This document shows positions 1 through 9,797 of a stretch of 64,000 nucleotides of DNA, one piece after another. Source of the DNA: G965205255 sp965205255 (GTDB lineage: Bacteria > Pseudomonadota > Gammaproteobacteria > Pseudomonadales > Endozoicomonadaceae); assembly GCA_965205255.1 (NCBI GenBank), contig OZ242051.1:1736001-1800000 (forward strand). The letters are read 5' to 3'. The notes under the pieces are model-generated. The model was not told where the DNA came from and did not search any database. It saw only the letters and a list, made by a program, of their open reading frames with translations. Numbering within the stretch: position 1 is the first letter of the stretch; the number at the start of each line of letters is the position of its first letter. The position numbers and the translations under genes are program-made.

Positions 1-486
1 CATAGTATCAATTAATGTAATGTCATCAGACACCAGCTGAGCCATATCTTTATCGCCTGTTGAAATCAGAACTTTTTGATTATTTTCAGCAATCAGATGT
101 GCCAGAGTTCCAATAACATCATCAGCCTCAACTCCTTTACGTACAATCAAAGGAAGCCCCATCGCCTGAATAATCTTATGTAATGGTTCAATCTGAATAC
201 GCAACTCATCTGGCATGGGAGGGCGATTAGCCTTATATTCAGAATAAAGATCATTCCGAAATGTTTTTCCCTTCGCATCAAATACAACCACCAAAGAACT
301 TTTTGGGTAACTGCTTTGTAGTTTTCTTAACATACTGAGTACACCCCGAATCACCCAGGTAGGCTGACCATCTGAGGTTGATAGAGGTGGCAGTGCATGA
401 AATGCACGAAACAGGTATGAAGAGCCATCCACTAATACATATGAAGGGTTTTCGTTATTACTATCCGGTGATATTTCGTTCATCAT
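1..486 (-). CDS. polA: DNA polymerase I, N-terminal part (runs off the window)
   Basis: The reading frame is open from an ATG at 486 to the window edge, giving the first 162 residues. It starts with the classic 5'-3' exonuclease entry (VLVDGSSYLFRAFHALPPL) followed by VVFDAKGKTFR, YKANRPPMPDEL and EADDVIGTLA, the acidic metal-binding blocks of the polymerase I flap-nuclease domain. The protein repairs DNA and removes Okazaki primers in the cytoplasm. A second ATG lies directly after the first (483), so the start is uncertain by one codon. Only the nuclease domain is visible; the proofreading and polymerase domains lie outside the window. Identification is confident from these motifs. Confidence 0.95.
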   Translation of the reverse strand, partial: MMNEISPDSNNENPSYVLVDGSSYLFRAFHALPPLSTSDGQPTWVIRGVLSMLRKLQSSYPKSSLVVVFDAKGKTFRNDLYSEYKANRPPMPDELRIQIEPLHKIIQAMGLPLIVRKGVEADDVIGTLAHLIAENNQKVLISTGDKDMAQLVSDDITLIDTM

Positions 487-604
487 AATTGATCTGGCCT
501 TAAAAAATGTCAGTGCATCTGCTACAAAACGTTATTTTAAGTGATACTGAAGATAATTGCATTTATGCCAATAAGCCAATACGCCGATAAGCATAATATT
601 ATCA

Positions 605-1618
605 ATGACAATTAATGGAACCGGCATGCAACAGCAAGGGCATAATCACTACAGTAAACTCTCTCGTCTTATGAAATTATGTGCAGAAAACCCAGAAAGA
701 TTCCGTTTTCAACGTGCCACCAGAGCTACACCTGCACACTGGGAGACAATGGAAGGAAAAGTTCTTTGGTTGCATAAAAAATTAGATACAAAGAAAAAGA
801 TAAATAGTTCTTTTTCTGTGAGACTGGCTACACACTCAGAATTAATGAACAATCCTGAGATTCAACAGGGAGCTGTTGCATTTTCAAATGAGGTTAATTC
901 CTGTCAACAAGAATTAGAAGAACGTTCTCTGGAGTCGTTAGATAAAGAGTCGATAAGATGGGCACCAAGTATTACCAATAAAGCCCAGTCTGAAGATCTG
1001 ATATTTAGCCATATAATTGAAAAATTTTTGAGCCACTATAACTCAAAAACTAAAAGCCTATGCACTTTTACTGACAGAATAAAACAATTTTTTTCGCCAC
1101 TCTGCCTCGGACTTGAAGGCGATAGCATTGTCATGTATCAGTCACATATACTTCTTCCAACCCCTTCCATCCAACGCTTTAAAACCAGCTTTAATCGTAT
1201 GATAGAACGAAGAGTTTATCTGTTAAATCGATGGCAGACTCAAGAAAACAAGTCACTAGTCAGTTATATACCGCTTGGACTAGAAAGCGACTGTACGCCA
1301 GCTTGCGTTACACATAAACTCAATTCCCTTAGCGAAACAGAGATGCAAATGTTAATGGCAATAGTATCAGAACATGTGGGCACTCTTGCAAAAGAACTGT
1401 CCATCACAAAGCATCCCGTTTCAAAATTACTGAAACCATTACTCAATGTAACCAATTTTTGGTGCACTCTGTGGCCGACGAAAAAAAATGAAGTTTACAA
1501 GCACGTTATTACTCAACTTAGTGCTCTAAGCTTTCACTCTGGACTTAAAAACCGCCAACCACAAATAGAAAATACGTTTAAAAAGGCAGAGATACTTTTA
1601 CGGGAAATAACCCACTAA
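605..1618 (+). CDS. Hypothetical protein, 337 aa
   Basis: I do not recognise this protein. It is a soluble, basic and serine-rich sequence with no signal peptide, no convincing membrane segment and no metal-binding motif. It is predicted to be mostly helical. It sits alone, divergent from polA (118 bp apart) and convergent with the SpoVR gene, with a shared terminator-like inverted repeat between them. The uninterrupted length and the isolated position support a real gene, but no function can be assigned. An in-frame ATG at codon 8 is an alternative start. It could be a lineage-specific gene. Confidence 0.6.
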   Translation: MTINGTGMQQQGHNHYSKLSRLMKLCAENPERFRFQRATRATPAHWETMEGKVLWLHKKLDTKKKINSSFSVRLATHSELMNNPEIQQGAVAFSNEVNSCQQELEERSLESLDKESIRWAPSITNKAQSEDLIFSHIIEKFLSHYNSKTKSLCTFTDRIKQFFSPLCLGLEGDSIVMYQSHILLPTPSIQRFKTSFNRMIERRVYLLNRWQTQENKSLVSYIPLGLESDCTPACVTHKLNSLSETEMQMLMAIVSEHVGTLAKELSITKHPVSKLLKPLLNVTNFWCTLWPTKKNEVYKHVITQLSALSFHSGLKNRQPQIENTFKKAEILLREITH

Positions 1619-1622
1619 TACC

Positions 1623-1724
1623 AAAACCTGTTTCCGGACTCCTGATTATTTTTATCTCCATTGTTGTCCGATTTTTCTGTTAACAGTAGCATGCCCTTAA
1701 CAGGAGGTAAAAACAGGTTTTTTT
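1623..1724. terminator. Terminator-like inverted repeat between convergent genes
   Basis: Complementary arms AACCTGTTT near 1625 and AAACAGGTT near 1711, extended inward by CTCCTG/CAGGAG, flank a loop and are followed by a T run on the + strand and preceded by A residues. It lies between the stop codons of two convergent genes, so it may terminate both. The loop is long, so this may be two nested hairpins. Confidence 0.55.
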
Positions 1725-1739
1725 ATCATTATCAATAAA

Positions 1740-3299
1740 TTATACTGGTTCCACTTGTTTTATTTCTGAAGTTGCTTTAGATGTTGTGTAACTTGAAATA
1801 ACATTATCATTTTTATCTACCGACTCCAAAATAACATTAAACCCCCAGAGCTTTCGCACGTGCTCCAATACTTCCTGCGTATTTTCTGGTTGAAGGTTTC
1901 GGTTACAATACATGTAGTGACGCAGAGTTAAAGAGCGGTCACATTGTATATTCACGGAATATACCTGAATGTTGGGTTCAAGATTGCCCAGATTATGTTG
2001 AGCAGCCAGTACTTCCCTTACTTGTTGATATCCGTTTTCATTATGAATGGCACTGATTTCAAGGAAAGGTTTGCCACTATCATTTTTCATGGCAAATAGA
2101 TGCATATCTCGCATCACTTTCGGTGATAAAAATTGCTGAATAAAACTTTCATCCTTAAAGTTACGCATTGCGTAATCAAGTGTTTTTAACCAGTCGCTAC
2201 CAGCAATATCTGGGAAAAATTGTTTATCTTCTTTGGTTGGATTTTCACAAATACGACGGAGGTCTTTAAACATGTTAAAACCAAGCGCATAAGGATTAAT
2301 ACCATTGTAGTGGGGACTATCATAGTCTGGCTGAAATACAACGTTGGTATGAGTTTGCAGAAACTCCAGCATTGAACCTTCCGAAATTTTACCTTCCTGA
2401 TAAAGTTCATTCATCAATGTGTAATGCCAGAAAGTTGCCCAACCCTCGTTCATAACTTTCGTCTGTTTTTGCGGATAAAAATACTGGCTTATCTTTCTTG
2501 CTATGCGAATGAGTTCACGTTGCCATTCCTTTAATAAGGGTGCATTTTTTTCCAGAAAATACAAAATATTTTCTTCCGGCTCTATCGGAAAACGAGATTT
2601 TTGCTTCTTCTCTTTTTTCATCTCCTGTGGAATCGTTACCCAAATTTCATTTAACGACCGTTGAATATAAGATTCACGTTCTTTTGCCCGCTTTCTCTCT
2701 TGCTCTGGTGACAAAGGTTCTGGGCGATGATAACGATTCACACCATGCGCCTGAAGTGCATGACAAGCGTCCATTATTTCTTCAACTGCATCTATACCGT
2801 AACGCTCTTCACACTCTGAAATATAATTTTTTGCAAACAACAGATAATCGATAATGGCATCGGCATCGGTCCATGCTTTAAACAGATAATTACCTTTGAA
2901 AAATGAATTATGCCCATAGCAGGCATGAGCGATTACCAATGCCTGCATCGTCATGCTATTTTCTTCCATAAGGTAAGCAATACAGGGGTTAGAGTTAATA
3001 ACTATTTCATAAGCTAGCCCCATACGTCCACGCTCATAGTTTGTTTGTTGTGATAAAAACTGTTTACCAAAGGACCAGTGATTATACATCAGTGGCATAC
3101 CAACAGAGGCATAGGCATCAAGCATCTGCTCAGAGTTGATCACCTCAATCTGATTTGGATAAGTATCCAGACCAAATTTTTCAGCAAGCCTGGCGATTTC
3201 AATGTTATAACTTTCTATAAGTTCAAAGCTCCACTCTGAGCCTTCTGATAATAGTTTATTTGTTTTCTTATCAGGCATTGTTTGTTTATTTTTTGTCAT
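1740..3299 (-). CDS. ycgB: SpoVR family protein (YcgB-like)
   Basis: 519 aa, matching the usual SpoVR/YcgB length (about 510). The N-terminus carries the family pattern around residues 20-75 (WSFELIESYN, FGLDTYPNQIE, GMPLMYNHWSFGK), and the middle has NEGWATFWHY, a hallmark of the family. The biochemical role is not established; in other bacteria it is co-expressed with the kinase PrkA and a YeaH-type protein under starvation or stationary-phase control. Its ATG overlaps the stop of the upstream yeaH gene by 4 bp (ATGA), so the two are translationally coupled. The downstream end faces a convergent orphan gene. Confidence 0.93.
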   Translation of the reverse strand: MTKNKQTMPDKKTNKLLSEGSEWSFELIESYNIEIARLAEKFGLDTYPNQIEVINSEQMLDAYASVGMPLMYNHWSFGKQFLSQQTNYERGRMGLAYEIVINSNPCIAYLMEENSMTMQALVIAHACYGHNSFFKGNYLFKAWTDADAIIDYLLFAKNYISECEERYGIDAVEEIMDACHALQAHGVNRYHRPEPLSPEQERKRAKERESYIQRSLNEIWVTIPQEMKKEKKQKSRFPIEPEENILYFLEKNAPLLKEWQRELIRIARKISQYFYPQKQTKVMNEGWATFWHYTLMNELYQEGKISEGSMLEFLQTHTNVVFQPDYDSPHYNGINPYALGFNMFKDLRRICENPTKEDKQFFPDIAGSDWLKTLDYAMRNFKDESFIQQFLSPKVMRDMHLFAMKNDSGKPFLEISAIHNENGYQQVREVLAAQHNLGNLEPNIQVYSVNIQCDRSLTLRHYMYCNRNLQPENTQEVLEHVRKLWGFNVILESVDKNDNVISSYTTSKATSEIKQVEPV

Positions 3300-4585
3300 A
3301 TTGTAACAGCCTCCCGCTTTTCAAATAATTCCCTGAAGACCGGATACACTTCACCAAACTTACGAATATGTGCCATTGAAAAATACTCAGGATATTCGTC
3401 TTTAAGTTTTTGATATTCATGCCATAAGTTTTGATGTTGGCGGTCAGTAATCTCCACATAAGCATAATACTGAACATGTGGAAGTATATTTTCCCGAATA
3501 ATTTTACTGCAACGAGGTGAATCTGCTTCCCAGTTATCACCATCGGAAGCTTGGGCAACATACACATTCCAGCTACTACTTTGATAACGTTTTTTAATAA
3601 TATCGTCTGCCAGCTTTAATGCAGAAGACACCACCGTGCCTCCGGTTTCTCTGGCATAGAAAAAATCCTCTTCGTTACATTCTCGTGCTTCGGCATGATG
3701 CCGGATAAACACAATCTCTACGGACTCGTAGTTTTTTTGTAAAAATAAATAAAGCAGAAAAAAGAACCGTTTTGCCATATCCTTGATGTCTCTTGTCATC
3801 GAACCTGACACATCCATAATGCAAAACATCACAGCCTTACTTGAAGGAGCCGGAACCTTTATTACATTAGAATATTTTAAATCAAAATCATCTATAAAAG
3901 GCATTTTGCGTATTTTTTTATTAAGTACCACAATCCGCTCACGGATTTTTTCAATATATTCTAGATCTTTAACTTCTCCGTTATTTTCTATATCTTTTAA
4001 CTCGGACTTTAAACGACGAATTTCCCTTCGGTCTTTACCTGAAAGAGCAATACGTCGTGCATATGCATTTTTTAATGAACGCACCACATGTAAGCGTTCG
4101 GGTGCACCTGCGCTGATGTACCCAGCTCGTCGTACAGAAAACTCACTATAATCCTGAACTTCTTTGCGCAACATGTTTGGTAACTCAAGATCATCAAAGA
4201 GATATTCCAGAAACTCCTCTCTGTTTATATTGAATACAAAGTCGTCTACACCTTCACCTTTGTCGCTGGGGTTGCCTTTGCCAGCGCCATTACCTCCCTG
4301 GCTTTTAGGTCTGCGGATTCTATCACCCTCAAGAAACTCTCTGTTGCCTGGTAATACCTGTTCTGTTTTGCCATCAGAATCATGATGGAAAATAGGCTCA
4401 GACAAATTCTTTTTAGAAATAGAAATTTTTTCGCCACTTTCAGTATCTGTAATAGATCGCCGGTTAACTGCATCATTTACAGCACGGCGGATATGTTTAC
4501 GATAACGACGCATAAAGCGTTCCCGGTTAACCGTACTTTTACCTTTACTGTTTAACCGCCTGTCAATAATAATGCTTTGGCTCAT
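3296..4585 (-). CDS. yeaH: YeaH/YhbH family protein (DUF444, VWA-like)
   Basis: About 429 aa. The N-terminus (IIDRRLNSKGKSTVNRERF) matches YeaH; a glycine/lysine-rich low-complexity linker near residues 85-120 precedes a von Willebrand A-like domain with the metal site DVSGSMT and the later ETGGT block. Known members sit between prkA and spoVR and are thought to act in the same stress pathway, possibly as PrkA partners. The frame extends 10 codons further to an ATG at 4615, but family alignment favours the ATG at 4585. It overlaps ycgB by 4 bp and lies about 60-90 bp downstream of prkA. Confidence 0.92.
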   Translation of the reverse strand: MSQSIIIDRRLNSKGKSTVNRERFMRRYRKHIRRAVNDAVNRRSITDTESGEKISISKKNLSEPIFHHDSDGKTEQVLPGNREFLEGDRIRRPKSQGGNGAGKGNPSDKGEGVDDFVFNINREEFLEYLFDDLELPNMLRKEVQDYSEFSVRRAGYISAGAPERLHVVRSLKNAYARRIALSGKDRREIRRLKSELKDIENNGEVKDLEYIEKIRERIVVLNKKIRKMPFIDDFDLKYSNVIKVPAPSSKAVMFCIMDVSGSMTRDIKDMAKRFFFLLYLFLQKNYESVEIVFIRHHAEARECNEEDFFYARETGGTVVSSALKLADDIIKKRYQSSSWNVYVAQASDGDNWEADSPRCSKIIRENILPHVQYYAYVEITDRQHQNLWHEYQKLKDEYPEYFSMAHIRKFGEVYPVFRELFEKREAVTI

Positions 4586-4674
4586 TCTGTGCTGTACCCC
4601 CAATTTTTTTGCCATGTTTGATAGCTGGTTATGTGATCTGGCAGTGTTTAACTACCAGATGCACAGCACAATAT

Positions 4675-6597
4675 TTATTGAGATTTACGTACACGAGTGT
4701 ACCATTCGCACAATAGGCGAACTTGTTTTTCGGTATAACCATGGCTAGTCATACGAGAAACAAAATCTGTGTGTTTACGTTTATCTTCCTGACTGCTTTT
4801 GGCATTAAATGAGATTACAGGCAATAAGTCTTCTGTATTGGAAAACATTTTCTTCTCAATAATGGTTCGCATTTTTTCATAACTTGACCATTTCGGATTT
4901 TTGCCATTATGATTTGCACGTGCCCGAAGAATAAAATTTACCACCTCGTTTCTAAAGTCTTTAGGGTTTGCGATACCGGCAGGCTTTTCAATTTTTTCCA
5001 ATTCATCGTTGAGTGCAGCACGATCCAGAATATGACCTGTATCTGGATCACGGAATTCCTGATCCTGAATCCAAAAGTCCGCATAAGTGATATACCTATC
5101 AAAAATATTCTGACCATACTCTGAATAAGACTCAAGGTAAGCCGTTTGAATTTCTTTACCTAAAAATTCGATATACTTGGGTGCAAGAAACTCTTTAATA
5201 AAACGCACATAACGTTCATGTACTTCTTGTGGAAACTGTTGCTGTTCAATTTCTCTTTCGAGAACATATAGCAAATGAACAGGGTTGGCAGCCACTTCGC
5301 TAGGATCAAAGTTAAATACTTTAGACAGTATCTTAAAGGCGAAACGGGTAGAAAGACCATTCATACCTTCATCGACACCAGCGGCATCTTTATACTCCTG
5401 TAAAGGTTTGGCCTGAGGGTCAGTGTCTTTTAAATTCTCACCGTCATAAACTCGCATTTTAGAGAAAATATTGGAGTTTTCTGGTTCTTTAATCCGTGAC
5501 AATGTGCTAAATTGACTTAACATTCTTAGCGTATCTGGCGCACAAGGAGCATCTTTTAACGAGCTATTTTCTAAAAGTTTTTCGTAAATTTTAATTTCTT
5601 CATTAACACGAACACAATAAGGGACTTTTACAATATTTACCCGGTCAATAAATGCTTCATTGGTTTTATTATTTCGGAACGTTTGCCATTCGGACTCGTT
5701 AGAGTGTGCCAGAATAATCCCTTCAAACGGAATAGCCCCCATACCTTCAGTGCTGTTATAATTACCTTCCTGGGTTGCAGTGAGTAATGGATGAAGCACT
5801 TTAATCGGTGCTTTAAACATTTCCACAAATTCCATCATTCCTTGGTTTGCACGACAAAGTGCTCCAGAAAAACTGTAAGCATCTGGATCATCCTGAGAGA
5901 ACTCTTCTAACTGACGAATATCAACTTTTCCCACCAGTGATGAAATATCCTGATTGTTTTCATCCCCAGGTTCAGTCTTGGCAATAGCCACTTGATTCAA
6001 AATACTTGGACAAAGCTTCACAACTTTGAATTTGGAAATATCACCACCATACTCATTTAGACGTTTAACTGCCCACGGCGACATAATATGGCGCAAATAC
6101 TGTTTGTCAATACCATATTCTTCTTGAAGAATTCGTCCATCTTCGTTTACATCAAAAAGGGCAAGAGGAGATTCAAACACAGGAGAATCTTTAATTGCGT
6201 AAAAAGGCATTTCCTGCATTAACTGTTTAAGGCGTTCAGCCAATGATGACTTGCCTCCACCGACAGGTCCTAATAAATAAAGAATTTGTTTTTTTTCTTC
6301 CAACCCCTGAGCTGCGTGTTTGAAATACGACACAATTTGCTCAATGGCTTCTTCCATACCAAAAAATTCGGCAAATTTGGGATAACGTTTAATGACTTTG
6401 TTGGAAAAAATACGTGATAACCTAGCATCAGTAGATGTATCAATAAGTTCGGGCTCACCAATGGCCATTAGCATTCTTTTGGCTGCACTGGCGTATACTG
6501 ATTTATCTTTTTTACACAGATCAAGATAATTTTGAAGGGTCATTTCTTCTTGCTGTGTCGAATCGTATCGGTTCTTAAAGTGTTGAAACAGGGACAT
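4675..6597 (-). CDS. prkA: PrkA family serine protein kinase (YeaG-like)
   Basis: 640 aa, the expected length. An AAA-type P-loop (LLGPVGGGKSSLAERLK, residues about 107-123) lies in the N-terminal half; the C-terminal half is the PrkA kinase-like region. In enterobacteria YeaG is induced by nitrogen and carbon starvation and phosphorylates target proteins in the cytoplasm. The start is well supported by GAGG six bases upstream of the ATG. It is the first gene of the prkA-yeaH-ycgB operon, the same order as in E. coli and Pseudomonas relatives. Confidence 0.95.
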   Translation of the reverse strand: MSLFQHFKNRYDSTQQEEMTLQNYLDLCKKDKSVYASAAKRMLMAIGEPELIDTSTDARLSRIFSNKVIKRYPKFAEFFGMEEAIEQIVSYFKHAAQGLEEKKQILYLLGPVGGGKSSLAERLKQLMQEMPFYAIKDSPVFESPLALFDVNEDGRILQEEYGIDKQYLRHIMSPWAVKRLNEYGGDISKFKVVKLCPSILNQVAIAKTEPGDENNQDISSLVGKVDIRQLEEFSQDDPDAYSFSGALCRANQGMMEFVEMFKAPIKVLHPLLTATQEGNYNSTEGMGAIPFEGIILAHSNESEWQTFRNNKTNEAFIDRVNIVKVPYCVRVNEEIKIYEKLLENSSLKDAPCAPDTLRMLSQFSTLSRIKEPENSNIFSKMRVYDGENLKDTDPQAKPLQEYKDAAGVDEGMNGLSTRFAFKILSKVFNFDPSEVAANPVHLLYVLEREIEQQQFPQEVHERYVRFIKEFLAPKYIEFLGKEIQTAYLESYSEYGQNIFDRYITYADFWIQDQEFRDPDTGHILDRAALNDELEKIEKPAGIANPKDFRNEVVNFILRARANHNGKNPKWSSYEKMRTIIEKKMFSNTEDLLPVISFNAKSSQEDKRKHTDFVSRMTSHGYTEKQVRLLCEWYTRVRKSQ

Positions 6598-7241
6598 AAG
6601 CTACCCTCATTGTTATCAATTATTTATTGTAATGTTAACAGACTATGTGTCTGTATTTTTTCGACTCTAAGGCTATCTTTTTATCATTTCCCTATAAGTC
6701 TTTTTTTGATCAGTTTTGTAAGAAAACGTATGATTATCGTACACGCCTACTATCAACATTATTAAAACCAGATCAAAAAGGAAAGCGTTATATGAAAAAA
6801 GATTTTTTTAGTGGGTCTGTTGGTGTTTTAAAAATAGGTTGAAATTGGATTGTAAGCCCTTAGTGGTGCTAAGTGTTGATGGATATTCAATAAATAATAT
6901 AGTTTAATCTTTAATCTTTAATCTTTAATCTTGATTGACTTAAGTAACCGCAAGGATACAGATAAAAAAACCGGTATTTAGGCAGGTGAACCGAGAAGAC
7001 CAGCAAAGTGTGACTATGAATGAAAACGACACAGTACATAAGTGCTTCTGGTTGGTATAGAAGTGGCTACGGGTAAAATGATTTCTCTGGTAAGCGATAT
7101 CCGAAAAGAAGCTGAAATCTAGGCGTTATCATGGTATTAATTTTTCTCAATTAATTCATCGCAAATCCTTTTAAGTGGATGCATCAGGATAGACCGTTAC
7201 ATGTTTAAATTTGAGTATCTTTTATCGCTTAGCTCCACTAC
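6598..7241. other. Gene-poor region, 644 bp
   Basis: Small open frames here have no family features and no clear ribosome binding sites. The region includes the promoter side of the prkA operon and a short tandem repeat at 6903-6930. The stretch 6960-7130 has a different texture and may be the remains of a gene, but I cannot identify it. Confidence 0.5.
6903..6930. repeat. Short tandem repeat, 7-bp unit
   Basis: About four copies of a 7-bp unit (TAATCTT) in direct tandem, in non-coding sequence between prkA and the HIT gene. This could vary in copy number by slippage. No function is evident. Confidence 0.8.
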
Positions 7242-7619
7242 TTAATAAGTTCTTTTGTCAGGTATAACACCTCTGACACCCCCTTTGGGTTCTTCTTTCA
7301 TATCACCTTTACGTCTAGGTATTAAATGAACATGGCAATGAAAGACTGTTTGACCTGCATCTTCACCGCAGTTCATACCTATGTTGAATCCAGATACATT
7401 AGGGTCTTTTTTTTCGATTAGTTCTTTGTGTTTAATAATTAATGAGTTCAGAGATAGCACTTCAGTTTCGGTAAGGCCAAAGTAAGTTTTTACATGTCTT
7501 TTAGGAATAATTAACGTGTGTAATTTAGTAACAGGGAAGCCATCTCTTATGACGTAAAATAAGTCATTCTCATCAATTTTTTTTAATGATTTCATGTTAC
7601 AGAATATGCAGTTTTTCAT
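7242..7619 (-). CDS. HIT family protein
   Basis: 125 aa, a typical single-domain HIT protein. It has an N-terminal CIFCNM zinc-type pair, the fold element TLIIPKRHV, and the catalytic histidine triad FHCHVHLIP near residues 93-101. Family members are nucleotide hydrolases or transferases acting on nucleoside phosphoramidates and dinucleotides. The start overlaps the stop of the upstream HNH nuclease gene by 4 bp, so the two are almost certainly made together. Ordinary housekeeping HIT proteins (HinT) do not usually sit with a nuclease, so the pairing suggests an accessory role. Confidence 0.88.
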   Translation of the reverse strand: MKNCIFCNMKSLKKIDENDLFYVIRDGFPVTKLHTLIIPKRHVKTYFGLTETEVLSLNSLIIKHKELIEKKDPNVSGFNIGMNCGEDAGQTVFHCHVHLIPRRKGDMKEEPKGGVRGVIPDKRTY

Positions 7620-8626
7620 ATAAAACTATCTTCAACTATTATGGGGTTATAAACAACAGGTATTCGTTCTAAAGCATTATTATAATATTTATTAAGGAAG
7701 TTTTTTCTATCAATGGCAGTCTTTCCTGTTTGGGTGATTATTGTCTCTCTTAATGGATGATGACTTTCAACATAAAAGTTATTTCGGTTATAGAGTTTTT
7801 CTACAAGTTTGATATTTGGAATACTGTCTGATTTATGCCATCTATTACATCTTTTACAAGATAAAACTAGATTCCAAATGCCATCAATATTAGGTAAGTC
7901 TGATGACCAAGGGAAAAAATGGTCCACATCACACGAGTTTTCTAATCCCAGAATAACTGTAATATCCCTATTGCAAAAAAAACAGTGCCCCTTTTGATAA
8001 CCACTTAGGGCATTTCTAGTTGATGTGACGTCAACTCTTCTTCTTTTATTTATTTGCACAAATAAATTTGCACTTTGCTTGTCATTGCTTACAACAAGAT
8101 TATTGGTGCTGATATTTAAAGAGATTGCTGTCTCCCACAATCGCCATCTTGCCTCAATCTCATTATTTAAATTTTTGGATTGTACACCGTTGATTAATTC
8201 ATAAAGGTTATCAGTTAATGTGAGAGTTTGTTTTTCAGAGTGAAAAAACCGTAAAGGAATCTCACCTCGTGAAACATTATGGAAAGCCTTTAAAACATAT
8301 TTAAAGCCTTCCTTTTTAGTAATTTCAATTAACTGGTCCTTTGATATTATGTTTTTATTAAAGTCTTTGCATGCTCTAATAAATTTACCATCATTTTTTG
8401 CTGTGGACTGTTTTGGATGTGACTTTAGATGTCTTGTAACATAGTCAGAAAAAGGCTCTGCTATGTCAGTAAGATAGATTTGTGTATTTGAGCTCTGAAT
8501 ATTAAACAATGCTTTTGCTAGAGCGAACTTATAGGAGGCAGTGTTCAATCCTTGAAGAATAATTGCTCTCCAGCAAGTTTCAAGGGAAGGTTCTTTTCCG
8601 ATAAATTTCACTTTACTTGTCCACAA
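7616..8626 (-). CDS. HNH endonuclease
   Basis: 336 aa. The C-terminal third carries an HNH nuclease core: a CFFC pair, DVDHFFPWS (the D-H of the first strand), NLVLSCKRCN with the second cysteine pair, and KSD, about residues 217-270. The N-terminal two thirds (WRLWETAI and flanking helices) are not recognised and may sense or bind a target. The product should cut nucleic acid in the cytoplasm. It is the first gene of a two-gene unit with the HIT protein (4-bp overlap). Such compact nuclease plus nucleotide-enzyme pairs are common in defence islands; that role here is inference only. Confidence 0.85.
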   Translation of the reverse strand: MWTSKVKFIGKEPSLETCWRAIILQGLNTASYKFALAKALFNIQSSNTQIYLTDIAEPFSDYVTRHLKSHPKQSTAKNDGKFIRACKDFNKNIISKDQLIEITKKEGFKYVLKAFHNVSRGEIPLRFFHSEKQTLTLTDNLYELINGVQSKNLNNEIEARWRLWETAISLNISTNNLVVSNDKQSANLFVQINKRRRVDVTSTRNALSGYQKGHCFFCNRDITVILGLENSCDVDHFFPWSSDLPNIDGIWNLVLSCKRCNRWHKSDSIPNIKLVEKLYNRNNFYVESHHPLRETIITQTGKTAIDRKNFLNKYYNNALERIPVVYNPIIVEDSFI

Positions 8627-9388
8627 GCTAATTGCTTTTATTCATCAATGGATGGATATTATCAGCAATAAAAAATCAGCAAAAAGACCAAATACAACCT
8701 CGTTTATTGGACAATCTACAGCGTTTTAGAAGATGTTTTAAGAATGCTATAAGTTACTGTTTTTAATATTTAAGGGGTTTAGGCAGACGTTAATTAAGAG
8801 GGTTTGGCTGAGCCGGGTGATGCTAGGTAAATATCGGCTTATAAATTACCTAACTATGCACCTTGTTGGGTGCTCATACTCTTCAAAACCACCTCAAATG
8901 TATTTCCATAGAACCCGTAACAACTAAAAACAACAAAAGACATCCTTCTTGTAATTACAGGGTAGACATTTATAGTCTTATGCCATTCTGATGGCAGACA
9001 AAATTGCATAAATTAATGCGCATTTGATTGATAAATATAAGTGATACTAACATCAGTAAATACAAGTATTACCTGTGTACTAATACCTATCTAACCTGAA
9101 TTAAACGTAAGAAGCATTTTAAAAACAATCATTTTCATCGATAAAATGGTTGTATCAAGACAACACAATAATATATAAGTGAAATGCTTACTCAAATTGT
9201 CTGTTATATTAAGTTCTTTTACAAGTACTTTTATCTAGAATCCAACAGGTTTTTCTCAATTCAGATAGAAAAAACCGTATTCGAGCATTCGTCTCAGCTT
9301 AAGCAAAATTACGACAGTAGTTGTAAAGTTTTATCGCACAAAATACTGATGCTCTGGTGTTATGGAACCGGACACGGACACTTAATTG
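8627..9388. other. Gene-poor region upstream of the HNH gene
   Basis: 762 bp of AT-rich sequence. An open frame at 9184-9429 runs into the inverted repeat of the neighbouring element and shows no family features, so it is not called. The promoter of the HNH-HIT unit should lie just above 8626, but no clear -35/-10 pair stands out. Confidence 0.5.
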
Positions 9389-9591
9389 GGCTCCGTTGCA
9401 AAAAGTCGCTAATCAGCCAGACTTACTGAAAAAACAGGTAAGGGATGGGTATGTTCAGAAAAGGTCAGATGGACTTATGGTGTTACGGTCAGGGGGTTGC
9501 AGGTGAAGTGCGTCTGGTGAAAGCCAGTTTCGTTTCTGAGGGAAAAAGAGCTAGAAAAACCTCACCCTGAACAATTCTTTGCAACGGAGCC
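9389..9591. mobile_element. MITE-like element with IS6-type ends, 203 bp
   Basis: It is bounded by a 14-bp perfect inverted repeat, GGCTCCGTTGCAAA at the left and TTTGCAACGGAGCC at the right, which resembles IS6-family termini. No transposase frame remains. An internal stretch (GTTGCAGGTGAAGTGCGTCTGG) resembles sequence just inside the right end of the IS6-like remnants near 59.6 kb, so it looks like a deletion derivative of a local IS6 relative that could be moved in trans. No target-site duplication is evident. Confidence 0.7.
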
Positions 9592-9618
9592 TAAAAAAGT
9601 CCCTCGGCTTTGCCGAGG
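9592..9618 (-). terminator. Rho-independent terminator (minus strand)
   Basis: A perfect stem CCTCGGC/GCCGAGG with a 3-base loop at 9602-9618, followed on the minus strand by GACTTTTTT. It lies downstream of the truncated toxin/immunity pair and reads in their direction, so it probably ends that transcript. Confidence 0.75.
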
Positions 9619-9797
9619 CATTGTTCTTGTTTTTTCTTGAAGAGAAAGGATAATTTTGAAATGATTTGCAGGACTCTCAAGTTCCCTAAGCTAGCATACA
9701 CAGAGTACCCTCTGCTACGCAGAGTGTTTCTGTGAGCTGGTAAAGGGGCTACCGCCCTCTTAACCCCTTATTCCAAGCAGCCATTTCGTCGGAAAAT

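Noticed and set aside
9184..9429. An 81-residue frame upstream of the MITE
   Set aside because: It runs through the element's inverted repeat, shows no family features and no ribosome binding site.
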